Below, piece after piece: positions 1-9,016 of a stretch of DNA of 64,000 bases. A program made the translations under genes and the position numbers. The notes below the pieces were generated by a model that was not told the origin of the DNA, ran no database searches, and was given only the letters and a program-made list of their open reading frames with translations. The stretch is taken from positions 374,392 through 438,391 of the forward strand of contig PGXY01000002.1 of the NCBI GenBank assembly GCA_002839375.1, given 5' to 3'. Source of the DNA: Spirochaetae bacterium HGW-Spirochaetae-1. Its GTDB lineage: Bacteria; Spirochaetota; UBA4802; UBA5550. Position 1 is the stretch's first letter, and each line of letters begins with the position of its first letter.

Positions 1-1524
1 TTTCGGGAGGAACCTGCTCTGTACCTGTTCAGCCATATCCATATCGTGTTTCATGATCCTCTGTGCGTTTTCCAGGTCCAGATTTAACTTTATGAGGCTC
101 TCGTTGATTAATTCCATCTCCTCCATTGCGGCTATCGAATCTTTATTGGCGGTTTCCAACTGCCCGGTTCTTTCTTCAACCTTGTTCTCAAGATTGATGT
201 TCAGATTCTGGAGCTGAGTGTTTACTATTTCAAGATCGGATGATTTTCGGGTGAGTTCCACGGAAAGCCTTTCCATTTTGCCCCGCGCCATGGCATTCTG
301 GCTGGCCACGATGAAGGCCTGGGCAAAGATGAAGAGGAGGAGGCCCAGGTGGGTGATATGCGGGGCCCTGATGATGTTGTTGGCTTCGAGGATATCTATG
401 GCTGCAAAAATGAAATATGCTAACAGGCCCGAGAGGGAAATCAGTACGAGGTAATTGCCGTCGCGCCAGGCTCCTCCGATGAGCAGGTATAACCCGTATA
501 CGCAGAAGAGAATAAGCATGATATGGAAAACAATCAGTGATTGATACCCGGCATGAACGGGTGAGAAAAGAACAAAAAGTATCAGCGGCGATATCGTAAT
601 CCAGAGTGCACGGGATACCCTGATGGAGATGTACCGGCTGAAGGCGGCCTGGAGAAAGGACATGAAGAAGGGCAGAGCCGCATACATGGTCAGAAAACTC
701 AGTTTCAACATCAGCTCAAATGATTCACTGGAAGTGTTGAACTGCTCAAAATACCTTCCTTTCAGGTAGGTTCTGAAGGCCATGTCGATACAGCTGATCC
801 CGAGCCAGAGAGGAGCCTTTTCATTGCGTCGGAGAAGAAACAGAATGAGATTGTACAGACCGATGATTATCAGGCAGCCGATGACAAAAAGGTCACGGGC
901 CGTTATAATCTCACGTTCCCTGAATACCTGTTCAGGGAGGCCTATGATCGGAGAGTAACGCATCCCGCCGTAGGTGGTGGAAAAGTCGGCTACTTCCAGA
1001 ACGATGGTTGTGGCACCCGGGGACTGGAAAGAGGCAGTGAGCGGTACGAATAGATGCCTGGTCGTTTCGGCGGTCATTCCGGGATCGCCGCCGCTGCCGA
1101 TCAACACCATGTTCCCCTGATTATCAGAGGCATAGGCGCGGTATGAAGAATAGATGAACGGTATATATATGCCGACACTGTTTATATTGTCAGGGAGATC
1201 AATAATGGCGCGGTATGAGGCGAATCCCTGGTATGGGATTATGCCGCCGTCTTTTTTCGTGAACCCATGCCATGCGTGTGGTATGAAGATATAGTCCGGC
1301 GATAGAGGCATGTTTTGACCGCTAGACCGGGAAACCAGGTATGTGTTCCAGTAAAATTCCCAGGTACCGGACAGGTTTACCGGCCCGTGATTCAGGAAGT
1401 CATGGTTTGAGAGGTCAATAAAGCCTTTTTTCAATTGCGGCACTGTGGCTTTTTGACGATCCCGGGTATCGCACGCGGTTAAAAAAATTAAAAGGACGGT
1501 TATACCTGCGATCAATTGCTTCAT
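1..1524 (-). CDS. 7TM-DISM receptor with SpoIIE-type PP2C phosphatase, truncated by window edge
   Basis: The open frame starts at ATG 1524 and runs off the left edge (508 codons visible). The first residues (MKQLIAGITV then LIFLTAC) form a lipoprotein-like signal with Cys18. An extracytoplasmic sensor region follows, containing a WEFYW-type jelly-roll start typical of 7TMR-DISMED2. A run of hydrophobic segments lies between about 950 and 280, then a coiled coil (GQLETANKD..., 60-220). The visible end reads AEQVQSRFLPK, which matches the A-x-x-VQ-x-x-LLP start of SpoIIE-family PP2C phosphatase domains. I infer a membrane receptor that senses a carbohydrate-like ligand and controls a serine phosphatase in a partner-switching pathway. 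The catalytic part lies outside the window, so the phosphatase call rests on its first residues only. Confidence 0.75.
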   Translation of the reverse strand, partial: MKQLIAGITVLLIFLTACDTRDRQKATVPQLKKGFIDLSNHDFLNHGPVNLSGTWEFYWNTYLVSRSSGQNMPLSPDYIFIPHAWHGFTKKDGGIIPYQGFASYRAIIDLPDNINSVGIYIPFIYSSYRAYASDNQGNMVLIGSGGDPGMTAETTRHLFVPLTASFQSPGATTIVLEVADFSTTYGGMRYSPIIGLPEQVFREREIITARDLFVIGCLIIIGLYNLILFLLRRNEKAPLWLGISCIDMAFRTYLKGRYFEQFNTSSESFELMLKLSFLTMYAALPFFMSFLQAAFSRYISIRVSRALWITISPLILFVLFSPVHAGYQSLIVFHIMLILFCVYGLYLLIGGAWRDGNYLVLISLSGLLAYFIFAAIDILEANNIIRAPHITHLGLLLFIFAQAFIVASQNAMARGKMERLSVELTRKSSDLEIVNTQLQNLNINLENKVEERTGQLETANKDSIAAMEEMELINESLIKLNLDLENAQRIMKHDMDMAEQVQSRFLPK

Positions 1525-1657
1525 GTCTTCATTGCACCACGGTTGCCTTATATTGACACGGACTCGGACTGCATGTCAAGTAGTTAGCTCTTATAGTAAA
1601 AATTTTTTAAAATTATCAGTTTACATTTGTCGTCGGGTCATTTAGGATTTGTGTCAC

Positions 1658-3205
1658 ATGACGGGATTACGGGAAAACATAAAGGCCATTGTAATCGGTT
1701 CCGGAATAGGCGGGCTGACCGCTGCGCTCTACCTCCTGAAAAGCGGGAAAGATGTCACTATATTTGAACAGAACGAATCTCCCGGGGGAGTAACCGCAGG
1801 AATTATTCAGGATGGGTATTGCTGGGACCTGGGACAGATGATACTGGAGGGCTTTGGCGAGGGTGAGCAGGCTGGCCTCATTATTGATGAACTGGATTTG
1901 CGAGATAATCTCATCATAACACGCGGAGAGAGGACATGCTCCTATCCTGATTTTATGCTGGAGAACCTTGAAAAATCACCGGATATTTTCTGGCGGCGGG
2001 AAAAACTTAAAGAATTATTTTCCGATGAGAAAGAAGGGATCGATCTCTATTATCGGCTCTATGTGCGGTTCATGGAGATAGTGACGCTGGCACGCCGGGC
2101 CGAAAGGGCTGACGGGGCTGCCGTAATTTTTCACAAGATTCGCATGTTCATTAAAATTATACCACTGCTTCCAAAAATCCGATGGAATGCCGCAAGAATG
2201 ATGGATTTTCTATTCAGGTCTCAAAAACTGCGTTTACTTTTTCTTTACATGCTGGCGGATTTTTCCGTGCGTCCCCGTGAGTTCCCTGGCCTGGGAATTA
2301 CGGCGGTAAATCCTGAACCGGCCTTTAATAAGAATATGCCACTGGCTATATCGAAAACGGGCCGGCATCCCGGATATTATCATATCAAGGGCGGATGTGC
2401 CATGTTGTGTAAAGTAATGGCGCAGGAAATTGAAAAGAGAGGCGGTATTATCATTACAGGTACGACCGTGGAGCGCATCCTTATCAACGGAGAAAAGGTA
2501 AATGGCATTGTAACCGGTGACGGCGATGTGCTCACCGCCAATGTAATTTTCGCCTGCGGCGGGGCCCGAGAACTCTTTTTTGACCTTATCGGCCGGGAGT
2601 TCCTCCAGTGGCAATTCATCGAACGGGTTGAAAGCCTCCCGCTGATGGAATCGGTTTTTATGGTACATCTCGGAATAACATTTGATCCAACACCTCATCA
2701 GTCAAATGCCGTCTGTTATTATTATAAAACCCGTGACATTGAAAGAGCTGTTACGGGTCTGCGTGAGGGACGATATCATGAGGGTGATGACGGGTTTGTC
2801 ATTTATATTCCCTCCATGGCCTACGAGGGCGCAGCACCGCCCGGTTGTCATGCCGTGACAATATACACGGTAGCGCCGAATAAACCGACATCGGGGAGCT
2901 GGAAGGAAAACCGGGAAGCATTTGCCGATAAACTCATCGGCCTTGCGGAGAAACATATCCCCGGTCTCGAAAAACATATTGCAACTAAGGTCATCATCAC
3001 ACCGGAAGAATTCCGTAAAAAAGCGTATGTTCAGCACCATTCCTTCGGTGGAGCTGCACCCGTCATGGGGTCGAAGTCCATCCCTCACCGGACACCCTTC
3101 AGGAATTTGTGGTTCATCGGGTCTCAGAGCGAAAGCGGTGCCGGGGTGAACAATGTAATGCATGGTGTCTGGAAAGCGGTACGGCAGATGGAAAAGGATA
3201 AATAA
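1658..3205 (+). CDS. CrtI/phytoene-desaturase-like FAD-dependent oxidoreductase
   Basis: The N-terminus carries a dinucleotide-binding fold, VIGSGIGGLTAAL followed by an acidic strand end (IFEQNESPGG). The C-terminus carries the FAD-closing motif NLWFIGSQSESGAGV with MHGVWKA. This layout and the length (515 aa) fit the phytoene dehydrogenase/carotenoid isomerase family (COG1233). No carotenoid genes are nearby, so the substrate is unknown. An in-frame TTG lies 9 nt upstream at 1649, but AGGA at 1644-1647 is correctly spaced only for ATG 1658, so that start is preferred. The gene diverges from the 7TM-DISM gene and converges with the amidohydrolase at 3217. Confidence 0.8.
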   Translation: MTGLRENIKAIVIGSGIGGLTAALYLLKSGKDVTIFEQNESPGGVTAGIIQDGYCWDLGQMILEGFGEGEQAGLIIDELDLRDNLIITRGERTCSYPDFMLENLEKSPDIFWRREKLKELFSDEKEGIDLYYRLYVRFMEIVTLARRAERADGAAVIFHKIRMFIKIIPLLPKIRWNAARMMDFLFRSQKLRLLFLYMLADFSVRPREFPGLGITAVNPEPAFNKNMPLAISKTGRHPGYYHIKGGCAMLCKVMAQEIEKRGGIIITGTTVERILINGEKVNGIVTGDGDVLTANVIFACGGARELFFDLIGREFLQWQFIERVESLPLMESVFMVHLGITFDPTPHQSNAVCYYYKTRDIERAVTGLREGRYHEGDDGFVIYIPSMAYEGAAPPGCHAVTIYTVAPNKPTSGSWKENREAFADKLIGLAEKHIPGLEKHIATKVIITPEEFRKKAYVQHHSFGGAAPVMGSKSIPHRTPFRNLWFIGSQSESGAGVNNVMHGVWKAVRQMEKDK

Positions 3206-3216
3206 AATACCTGGTG

Positions 3217-4065
3217 CTATACAAGGCAGCCGCACTGCCTGAGCAATTTCTCTCCATTGGCATGGAAAATATTTTCATAGAATTCATCGGAAAGGCTCAG
3301 GGACCGCAGGGTATCTATTTCAACCTCACGGGGGAACACAAGGTTGGGGAAGTCGGATCCGTAGACGATACGGTCACGATATTTTTCAAGAGTTTCCCGC
3401 GGCAGATTGAATCCGACTTTATGACCAGCCGAATCATCGGGGAAAAAACTGAAGGATGTGTCGAGATACATCCGGGGGCAGTTATCCAGGAGTTGCATGA
3501 AATCGCCGTATTCCAGCCCCCCCATGTGGGCCACGTTGCAGGGTAGTTCCGGATATCGCTCCATGAGCTTTGCGAAGTGTTTGTATCCGACAAAATCATT
3601 TCCCACGGGTCCGGTGCCCGTGTGAAAGAGGATGCGTTTCTGTTTTTCAATCACGAGTTCATAGAGGGGGAAAAGACGTTCGTCCTGGGGATGAAAATTC
3701 TGCACCAGGAGATGCAGCTTGAAACCGGCAAAGCGGGGATGATCTGCAATCTCCCGGGCCATATCAATGGCATCATCATCACCGGGATGATAGGCGGCAA
3801 AGCAAAAAATGTTATCGTTGTTTTCAACGAGTTCACGGTTCCAGCGGTTTAGTTCTCCGGCAACTCCGGTGCGGTGGGCATAATTGGAATAGACGATGGT
3901 GCCCACGCCATGGCTGCGCAGGTAATCAATACATTCCCGTGAATAGTATTTGTATATGACTTCCCATTTGTACTGCGATACGAAGGCTTTCCAGATGGCA
4001 TTGAAAAGCCGATCGGGGAAAAGATGTGCGTGAAAATCGATGATGGGGCAAGGCACTTCGTTCAT
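3217..4065 (-). CDS. Amidohydrolase-2 family metal-dependent hydrolase
   Basis: A TIM-barrel hydrolase of 282 aa. Visible metal and catalytic residues follow the amidohydrolase order: DFHAH (HxH) at the N-terminus, FKLHL with the lysine, LFHTGTG, NVAHMGG, and YGSDFP with the terminal aspartate. The family hydrolyses or decarboxylates ring or carboxylate substrates (ACMSD-like, COG2159); the exact substrate cannot be read. It starts 6 nt after the stop of the hypC gene on the same strand, so the two almost certainly form one transcript. No other hydrogenase genes are near. Confidence 0.85.
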   Translation of the reverse strand: MNEVPCPIIDFHAHLFPDRLFNAIWKAFVSQYKWEVIYKYYSRECIDYLRSHGVGTIVYSNYAHRTGVAGELNRWNRELVENNDNIFCFAAYHPGDDDAIDMAREIADHPRFAGFKLHLLVQNFHPQDERLFPLYELVIEKQKRILFHTGTGPVGNDFVGYKHFAKLMERYPELPCNVAHMGGLEYGDFMQLLDNCPRMYLDTSFSFFPDDSAGHKVGFNLPRETLEKYRDRIVYGSDFPNLVFPREVEIDTLRSLSLSDEFYENIFHANGEKLLRQCGCLV

Positions 4066-4071
4066 ATGGCA

Positions 4072-4323
4072 TCAATGTCCTCGAGGCGCCGCTCCTTCAC
4101 TTTCAGCCTGAAGACGGAGATATTCATCCCATGCCTCATCAATTTCCTGTGCTGCCTTAGGATCAAGTTTCTCAATGATAAAACCGGCGTGTATAAGAAC
4201 CTTATCGCCGATTTTTATGTCGGGTGCCAGGGTTGTATCAACGGGAGTCCGGACTCCCCTGGATTCGGCAATGGCTTTATTGCCGCTTATTTCTATAATT
4301 TCCATGGGAACTGCAAGGCACAT
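4072..4323 (-). CDS. hypC: HypC/HupF-family hydrogenase maturation chaperone
   Basis: An 83-aa protein beginning MCLAVPMEI, the family signature in which Cys2 carries the Fe(CN)2CO group with HypD. The OB-like body (GVRTPVD, GDKVLIHAGF, LD) fits the family, as does the length. Its partners hypA, B, D, E, F and any NiFe hydrogenase are absent from the window. It precedes the amidohydrolase by 6 nt. The 241-bp AT-rich gap upstream separates it from the divergent GNAT gene and should hold both promoters; I could not define them. GGAG lies about 8 nt before the start. Confidence 0.9.
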   Translation of the reverse strand: MCLAVPMEIIEISGNKAIAESRGVRTPVDTTLAPDIKIGDKVLIHAGFIIEKLDPKAAQEIDEAWDEYLRLQAESEGAAPRGH

Positions 4324-4564
4324 GATTATATCTCCACATTGATTAGTTTACATAATGACAAATAAGACGTCATTTATAAGTGATTTCTTAAAGTATCCAT
4401 ATTGATATTGACAATTTGAATATATGATAATTCACTTATTACAAAAATAAACGGTACTGAAAATATGTCAATAAGAAGACTGATATTTTTTTTTATCCCT
4501 GGGGAAATGCTGTGAAGATTTGTTCAAAATGTTAATGTTGAATTAAGCAGAATGCAGTATATTT

Positions 4565-5227
4565 ATGATGGAAGAGCTGATGATTGAAATAAAGAGCTAC
4601 CGCGTTACGGCGGAAAAGGAAGTCATGGATATTTGTTATAAAACCGGATTCATGGGCTCCAGTCTCAAAAGAGACGGCAGGTTCAAAGATGCAACTCTTT
4701 TTGCCATGCTCTTCTGTCTATACTATCTTCGCCATGAACCGGAAAAGTGTTTCATCGCCTGTGACCGGAATAAGGGGGATAAGACTGTGGGATATATCAT
4801 CGGTACCGATGATACGAACAGACAGAATGGTAATTTTAGCCATAAAATGATGTGGAGAATAATACCCCGGCTTTTTATGTATACCTGGTGGCGCTATCCT
4901 GAATCATTCCGTGAGGTCATGGCATGGGTGAAGCGCGGCATACCTGAACCGGATACTGATCTGGTACGGGTATATCCGGGACACCTGCATGTCAATGTCC
5001 TTGAAGAATACCAGGGTCACGGCCTGGGGACCCGTCTCATCTCAGCCTTTGAAAGCCGGATGAACTCCCTGCAGGTGCCGGGGATTCACCTGGGAACTTC
5101 AAATCATAACACCGGGGCCATTTCATTTTACCGGAAGCACGGATACCAGGTGCTCTCAGACAGCGAAGGGGTATTCTGGAGAGGCGTTGATGATTATCAT
5201 TTTATCATAATGGGGAAACTGCTATAA
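4565..5227 (+). CDS. GNAT-family N-acetyltransferase
   Basis: A 220-aa protein whose C-terminal half holds the GNAT core: LHVNVLEEYQGHGLGTRL (the acetyl-CoA pyrophosphate loop Q/RxxGxG/A) and later NTGAISFYRKHGY, the usual beta5-alpha4 signature. The N-terminal half resembles the long variants found beside glycosidases. Its stop overlaps the start of the GH20 gene by one base (TAATG), so they are translationally coupled. I infer acetylation of an amino sugar or its derivative, from context only. A second ATG at 4580 has a better-placed GGAAG (4569) and may be the real start. Confidence 0.8.
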   Translation: MMEELMIEIKSYRVTAEKEVMDICYKTGFMGSSLKRDGRFKDATLFAMLFCLYYLRHEPEKCFIACDRNKGDKTVGYIIGTDDTNRQNGNFSHKMMWRIIPRLFMYTWWRYPESFREVMAWVKRGIPEPDTDLVRVYPGHLHVNVLEEYQGHGLGTRLISAFESRMNSLQVPGIHLGTSNHNTGAISFYRKHGYQVLSDSEGVFWRGVDDYHFIIMGKLL

Positions 5228-6948
5228 TGAACAGTATAATGAAAAGAATATGGACGGGCGTTGTTCTCTGCGTGATGCTTCCGCTTTATGGCAATGATAA
5301 AACTGTAATGGAGAAAGACATGACCAGACCGCATATTATTCCGGCGCCGGCATCGCTGGTTATTAATAGCGGCGCCTTTGTCATTAATGAAAAAACACAG
5401 ATTATCACCAGCTGGGGACGCGATGAAAAAAGAACGGCCTACATGCTGGCCGAAATACTGCGTAATTCCACGGGCTTCCCCATCCCCGTGAGTACCAGGA
5501 TGTTCAATCCTGTCGAGAAGGGAAGAAGAAATGTTATTTACTTCTTTCTCGATTCGAGCCTTGCTGCGGATCCCGTTGAATCCTATGAACTGACCGTATC
5601 GCTCGATTCGGTACTGCTCCGGGCGGGAAACCATGAAGGAATATTCAGAGGCATGCAGACTATCCGGCAACTGCTGCCGCCCGAGGCAACGGGGGAGAAA
5701 AAGATTATAACAAACGTGGCATGGAGGGTTCCCGCCGTTATGATCAAGGACAGGCCCCGCTTCTCATGGCGTGGAATGAATCTGGACTGCAGCAGACATT
5801 TCATGACAAAGGACTTTATCCTTCGCTACCTGGACCTCCTGGCCTACTATAAGATGAATATCCTGCACCTCCACCTTACCGATGATCAGGGTTGGCGCCT
5901 GGAGATTAAGAAATATCCCAAGCTCACGGAAATTGGCGCCTGGCGTAAGGAGCCTGGAGGCATCGTGCACGGCGGCTATTACACACGCGAAGATATCAGG
6001 GAAATCGTTGAATATGCCCGTGAACGTTTTATTACGGTTATTCCGGAAATTGATATGCCGGGCCACTGCATCGCGGCCCTGGCTGCATATCCTCGTCTAT
6101 CCTGCACGGAAAAACAACTCGAAGTGGTGCCCAGCTGGGGAATTAAACAGGAGGTCTATTGCGCAGGCAAGGAGGAGACCTTTAAATTCATTGAGGATAT
6201 TCTCGACGAGGTGATGGACCTCTTTCCGTCGGAATACATTCATATAGGCGGCGACGAGGTCTTGAAACACCGATGGAAGAAATGCAAACGGTGTCAGGAA
6301 CGTATGAAGGAAGAGAACCTGGAGGACGAAGTAGCGCTGCAGGGTTATTTCATCAGGCGCGTGGCACGATACGTGGAAGATGAAGACAGGAAGATCATCG
6401 GCTGGGATGAGATACTGGAAGGCGGATTGGCGCCCAATGCAGTGGTTCAGTCATGGCGCGGGATCAGCGGCGCTGTAGAGGCGGTGCGGCAGGGACACCA
6501 GGCCATCGTATCTCCCTTCGACTACACATATTTTGATTATGGACTGGCAAAAACTGATTTGAAGAAAGTATACAGCTTTGACCCTATGCCTCCTTCACTG
6601 AAAAAAGAGGAGAAATCAATGGTCCTGGGTACAGAGGCCAACATGTGGACAGAATACGCGCCGCAGGAAACCATCGACAGCAAGGTGTTTCCCCGGCTTC
6701 TGGCTCTGAGCGAAGTGGCGTGGACATATCCCGCTAAAAGGGATTTCGTGGAATTCCAGGCCAGGGTGAAGCTTCATTACCGGAAGCTCGACGCGCTGCA
6801 GGTCCAGTACGGAGCTGAAACGGAATCCTGGATATTTTCAATAAAATACTTTTTCCGCGATGTCACGGCATTTTTCGGTATTCTGAAAGAAGACCCTTCG
6901 CTGGCCATGGCGAACCTGAAAATGTATTTTGGAATGGATGAAGAATAG
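5227..6948 (+). CDS. GH20 beta-N-acetylhexosaminidase
   Basis: A 573-aa protein with an N-terminal hydrophobic signal (IWTGVVLCVMLPLYG), a GH20b-like domain (about 35-170) and the catalytic barrel. The barrel begins FSWRGMNLDCSRHF and contains HLHLTDDQGWRLE and the catalytic pair in IHIGGDEV (Asp-Glu). WTEYAP and SEVAWT near the C-terminus complete the active site. Family members remove terminal GlcNAc or GalNAc by substrate-assisted catalysis. The signal predicts export to the periplasm or cell surface. The last 60 residues after the barrel match nothing I recognise. The gene overlaps the GNAT gene by one base. Confidence 0.92.
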   Translation: MNSIMKRIWTGVVLCVMLPLYGNDKTVMEKDMTRPHIIPAPASLVINSGAFVINEKTQIITSWGRDEKRTAYMLAEILRNSTGFPIPVSTRMFNPVEKGRRNVIYFFLDSSLAADPVESYELTVSLDSVLLRAGNHEGIFRGMQTIRQLLPPEATGEKKIITNVAWRVPAVMIKDRPRFSWRGMNLDCSRHFMTKDFILRYLDLLAYYKMNILHLHLTDDQGWRLEIKKYPKLTEIGAWRKEPGGIVHGGYYTREDIREIVEYARERFITVIPEIDMPGHCIAALAAYPRLSCTEKQLEVVPSWGIKQEVYCAGKEETFKFIEDILDEVMDLFPSEYIHIGGDEVLKHRWKKCKRCQERMKEENLEDEVALQGYFIRRVARYVEDEDRKIIGWDEILEGGLAPNAVVQSWRGISGAVEAVRQGHQAIVSPFDYTYFDYGLAKTDLKKVYSFDPMPPSLKKEEKSMVLGTEANMWTEYAPQETIDSKVFPRLLALSEVAWTYPAKRDFVEFQARVKLHYRKLDALQVQYGAETESWIFSIKYFFRDVTAFFGILKEDPSLAMANLKMYFGMDEE

Positions 6949-6980
6949 GGCGATTGTCGTCGTGTTTATTGAAACGCGTG

Positions 6981-7016
6981 AATTGTAGAGGCGTTGCATG
7001 AAACGTTTCTACAATT
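6981..7016. terminator. Bidirectional hairpin terminator
   Basis: AATTGTAGAGGCGTT pairs with AACGTTTCTACAATT across GCATGA (two G-T pairs), a 15-bp stem between the convergent GH20 gene and PrmA-like gene. The stem includes the TAG stop of the latter. There is no long T-run on either side, so efficiency is uncertain. Confidence 0.5.
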
Positions 7017-7758
7017 GTCGTCGCAGAACGTAACAATGCCAGTTTTCCCGTGTTTTATGTTCCATGACCAAAAGGCCCTTCGGGGCAAACAAGGCTTCTA
7101 TTTCGGTTGCACGCAGGTCCGACACACCGCTCAGGATCATAATGCCTCCTTCCATGAGAAGCCGCGAAATGCGGTCCATGTTTTCCAGGATTACCGGCGG
7201 CAGCAGGTTTGCCGTTACAAGGTTATAGGTTCCGGAGTTGCCATCAATCGCGTCTTTGCTCATGCCCGGATTGAAAAGTGCAATGTCCGTTACATGGAAG
7301 ACGATGTTGTGACAGCCGTTTATTTCCGCGTTGGCCCGGGCATTCTCTATCGATTCGGGGAAAATATCCAGAGCTGAAATTTCCGCGCAGCCCATTTTCG
7401 AAGCCAGGATTGATAGGATGCCTGTACCGGTGCCGATATCGAGCATGCTCACGCGGTCGCTGCGGAGGAATCGTTCCTCTTTGAGAAGGACGTGCAGTGC
7501 GTTGAGACACAGGGCGGTCGTGGGATGTTTCCCGTCGCCGAAGGCCTTCAGCGCGTCAAGATAAAGGATATATGAATACTGTGATCCGGGCTGCCAGGGC
7601 GAGGCTACGGGCAGAATGAAAATATCGTCATTGACAGAAAATCCTTTGTAGTCAATATACCACTGTGAAGCGGCAATCTCTTCCTGGAGCTTGTTGAAGA
7701 CATAATTGCTGTCATCTTCGATGAAAAAGTTTTTAGTTATATTGAAGTTAAATATCAT
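7009..7758 (-). CDS. PrmA-like class I SAM-dependent methyltransferase
   Basis: About 249 aa, shorter than standard PrmA (about 290-300 aa). AFGDGKHPTTALCL corresponds to the PrmA AFGTGxHxTT loop. SMLDIGTGTGILSILASKMG is motif I, followed by SALDIFPESIENARANAEINGC, and VTANLLPPVI is the post-I motif IV. Known PrmA trimethylates ribosomal protein L11; the shortened N-terminal recognition domain leaves the target open. A GTG at 7764 and an ATG at 7758 are both possible and neither has a clear Shine-Dalgarno. The gene diverges from the aspartate-dehydrogenase-like gene. Confidence 0.75.
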   Translation of the reverse strand: MIFNFNITKNFFIEDDSNYVFNKLQEEIAASQWYIDYKGFSVNDDIFILPVASPWQPGSQYSYILYLDALKAFGDGKHPTTALCLNALHVLLKEERFLRSDRVSMLDIGTGTGILSILASKMGCAEISALDIFPESIENARANAEINGCHNIVFHVTDIALFNPGMSKDAIDGNSGTYNLVTANLLPPVILENMDRISRLLMEGGIMILSGVSDLRATEIEALFAPKGLLVMEHKTRENWHCYVLRRQL

Positions 7759-7815
7759 GGTCACTGGTATAAAAATAATTAGATATTTTAATCAACTAAA
7801 AAAAAGGAAAATTCA

Positions 7816-8661
7816 ATGGAAATAAAAAAATCAGATGAAACATACCTGCACACGGGACTGATCGGTTTCGGCGCGGCAGGAAAGCTTATCTGTGAGGCTA
7901 TTCTCATGGGAAGAGCCGGTCGCTGTGTCCTGGATTCTGTACTGACGGGGGACCGATCCGAAGCGGAAGGAATGGGCGAAAGTCTGGATCGCCAGGGTGT
8001 GTTCGTCACAGATGATGCCGGAGTTTTTTTTAAGAGGCGGCATGATATTATCATAGAGGCTGCAGGCATACGGGAGCTGACAAAGTATGCGATGCAGGCC
8101 CTGGCTAATGATTCGGATCTAATTGTTATGAGCACCGGGGCCCTGGCCGATGAGGGATTTCACCGGGCCCTGAGAAAAAAGGCCGAGGCCGTGAACCGGA
8201 ACGTATATCTGGCGCCGGGAGCGCTGCCGGGTCTGGACTGGCTCGCTGCCGCGACACTGGCCGAGACAGGCCGTCTTTCCATCACGGTATCAAAGCCTTC
8301 CGCGGCATGGACCGGCGTTGCAGAACAGGAGCGTATATCACTCAAATTATCCAGTGAACCCTTCGTGTTTTTTGAGGGGACGGCGAAAGAAGCCGGGGTC
8401 GCCTTTCCCGGTTTACACAATGAAGTTATACTGCTGGGCCTGGCGACACTGGGAACGGCCGGTGTGGCGGTGAAACTCATTGCCGATCCCGTGGGGGAAT
8501 ATGCTAAGACGGTCGTCGAATTTGACGGAAGCGCCGGGAAGATGTGCGTGGAACTTTCAGCCAGGAACAGAGGCTCAGGTCCCGAAGCAGAACGTGATGC
8601 GGCCCTGTGCGTTGTGAGGCTGCTGCGGAACATGACGGCTGCTGTCAGGTTCGGGGGGTGA
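7816..8661 (+). CDS. Aspartate dehydrogenase (NadX)-like oxidoreductase
   Basis: A 281-aa protein with a GFGAAGK Rossmann start, IIIEAAG, the STGALAD loop, APGALPGLDW, and the FPGLHNEVILLGLATLG segment that corresponds to the catalytic region of L-aspartate dehydrogenases. GTAGVAVKLIADP also fits the family. NadX oxidises L-aspartate to iminoaspartate for NAD synthesis or aspartate catabolism. No nadA or nadC is adjacent, so the pathway is not confirmed. AAAGGA lies 9 nt before ATG 7816. Confidence 0.75.
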   Translation: MEIKKSDETYLHTGLIGFGAAGKLICEAILMGRAGRCVLDSVLTGDRSEAEGMGESLDRQGVFVTDDAGVFFKRRHDIIIEAAGIRELTKYAMQALANDSDLIVMSTGALADEGFHRALRKKAEAVNRNVYLAPGALPGLDWLAAATLAETGRLSITVSKPSAAWTGVAEQERISLKLSSEPFVFFEGTAKEAGVAFPGLHNEVILLGLATLGTAGVAVKLIADPVGEYAKTVVEFDGSAGKMCVELSARNRGSGPEAERDAALCVVRLLRNMTAAVRFGG

Positions 8662-8773
8662 GGCCAAACCTTTACGGAATATTTCCCATCTCTCCATTTT
8701 TCTATTGCAATATGACCGGAATTGTCGTAGCATTTTGTCAGTAAATATGAATCTATATTACCGGAGGGATATT

Positions 8774-9016
8774 ATGACTGGAATTATCGTGACATTGATA
8801 GTAGGTGCCGTGGCAGGATGGCTTGCCGGACTCATTTGGAAAGGGAAAGGTTTTGGACTGCTCTGGAATATCATCATTGGCGTTGCAGGATCATTTATCG
8901 GTAGTTTTCTCCTGAGGCTGATCGGCTTGCATGCCTATGGACTCATCGGCTCCATCGTTGCAGCCCTGGCAGGGGCTTTAGTGCTCCTGGCCGTCATCAA
9001 TCAGATAAAGAAATAA
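8774..9016 (+). CDS. GlsB/YeaQ/YmgE family small membrane protein
   Basis: An 80-aa, three-helix membrane protein rich in glycine (IIVTLIVGAVAGWLAGLIWKG, IIIGVAGSFIGSFLL, GSIVAALAGALVLL), matching the transglycosylase-associated family PF04226. The family is linked to envelope stress but has no proven enzymatic activity. The frame is open further upstream (8705), but GGAGGG at 8762 places the start at ATG 8774. It appears monocistronic. Confidence 0.85.
   Translation: MTGIIVTLIVGAVAGWLAGLIWKGKGFGLLWNIIIGVAGSFIGSFLLRLIGLHAYGLIGSIVAALAGALVLLAVINQIKK

Noticed and set aside
1553-1579. Back-to-back TTGACA hexamers between the first two genes
   Set aside because: Neither has a convincing -10 at 16-18 bp spacing.
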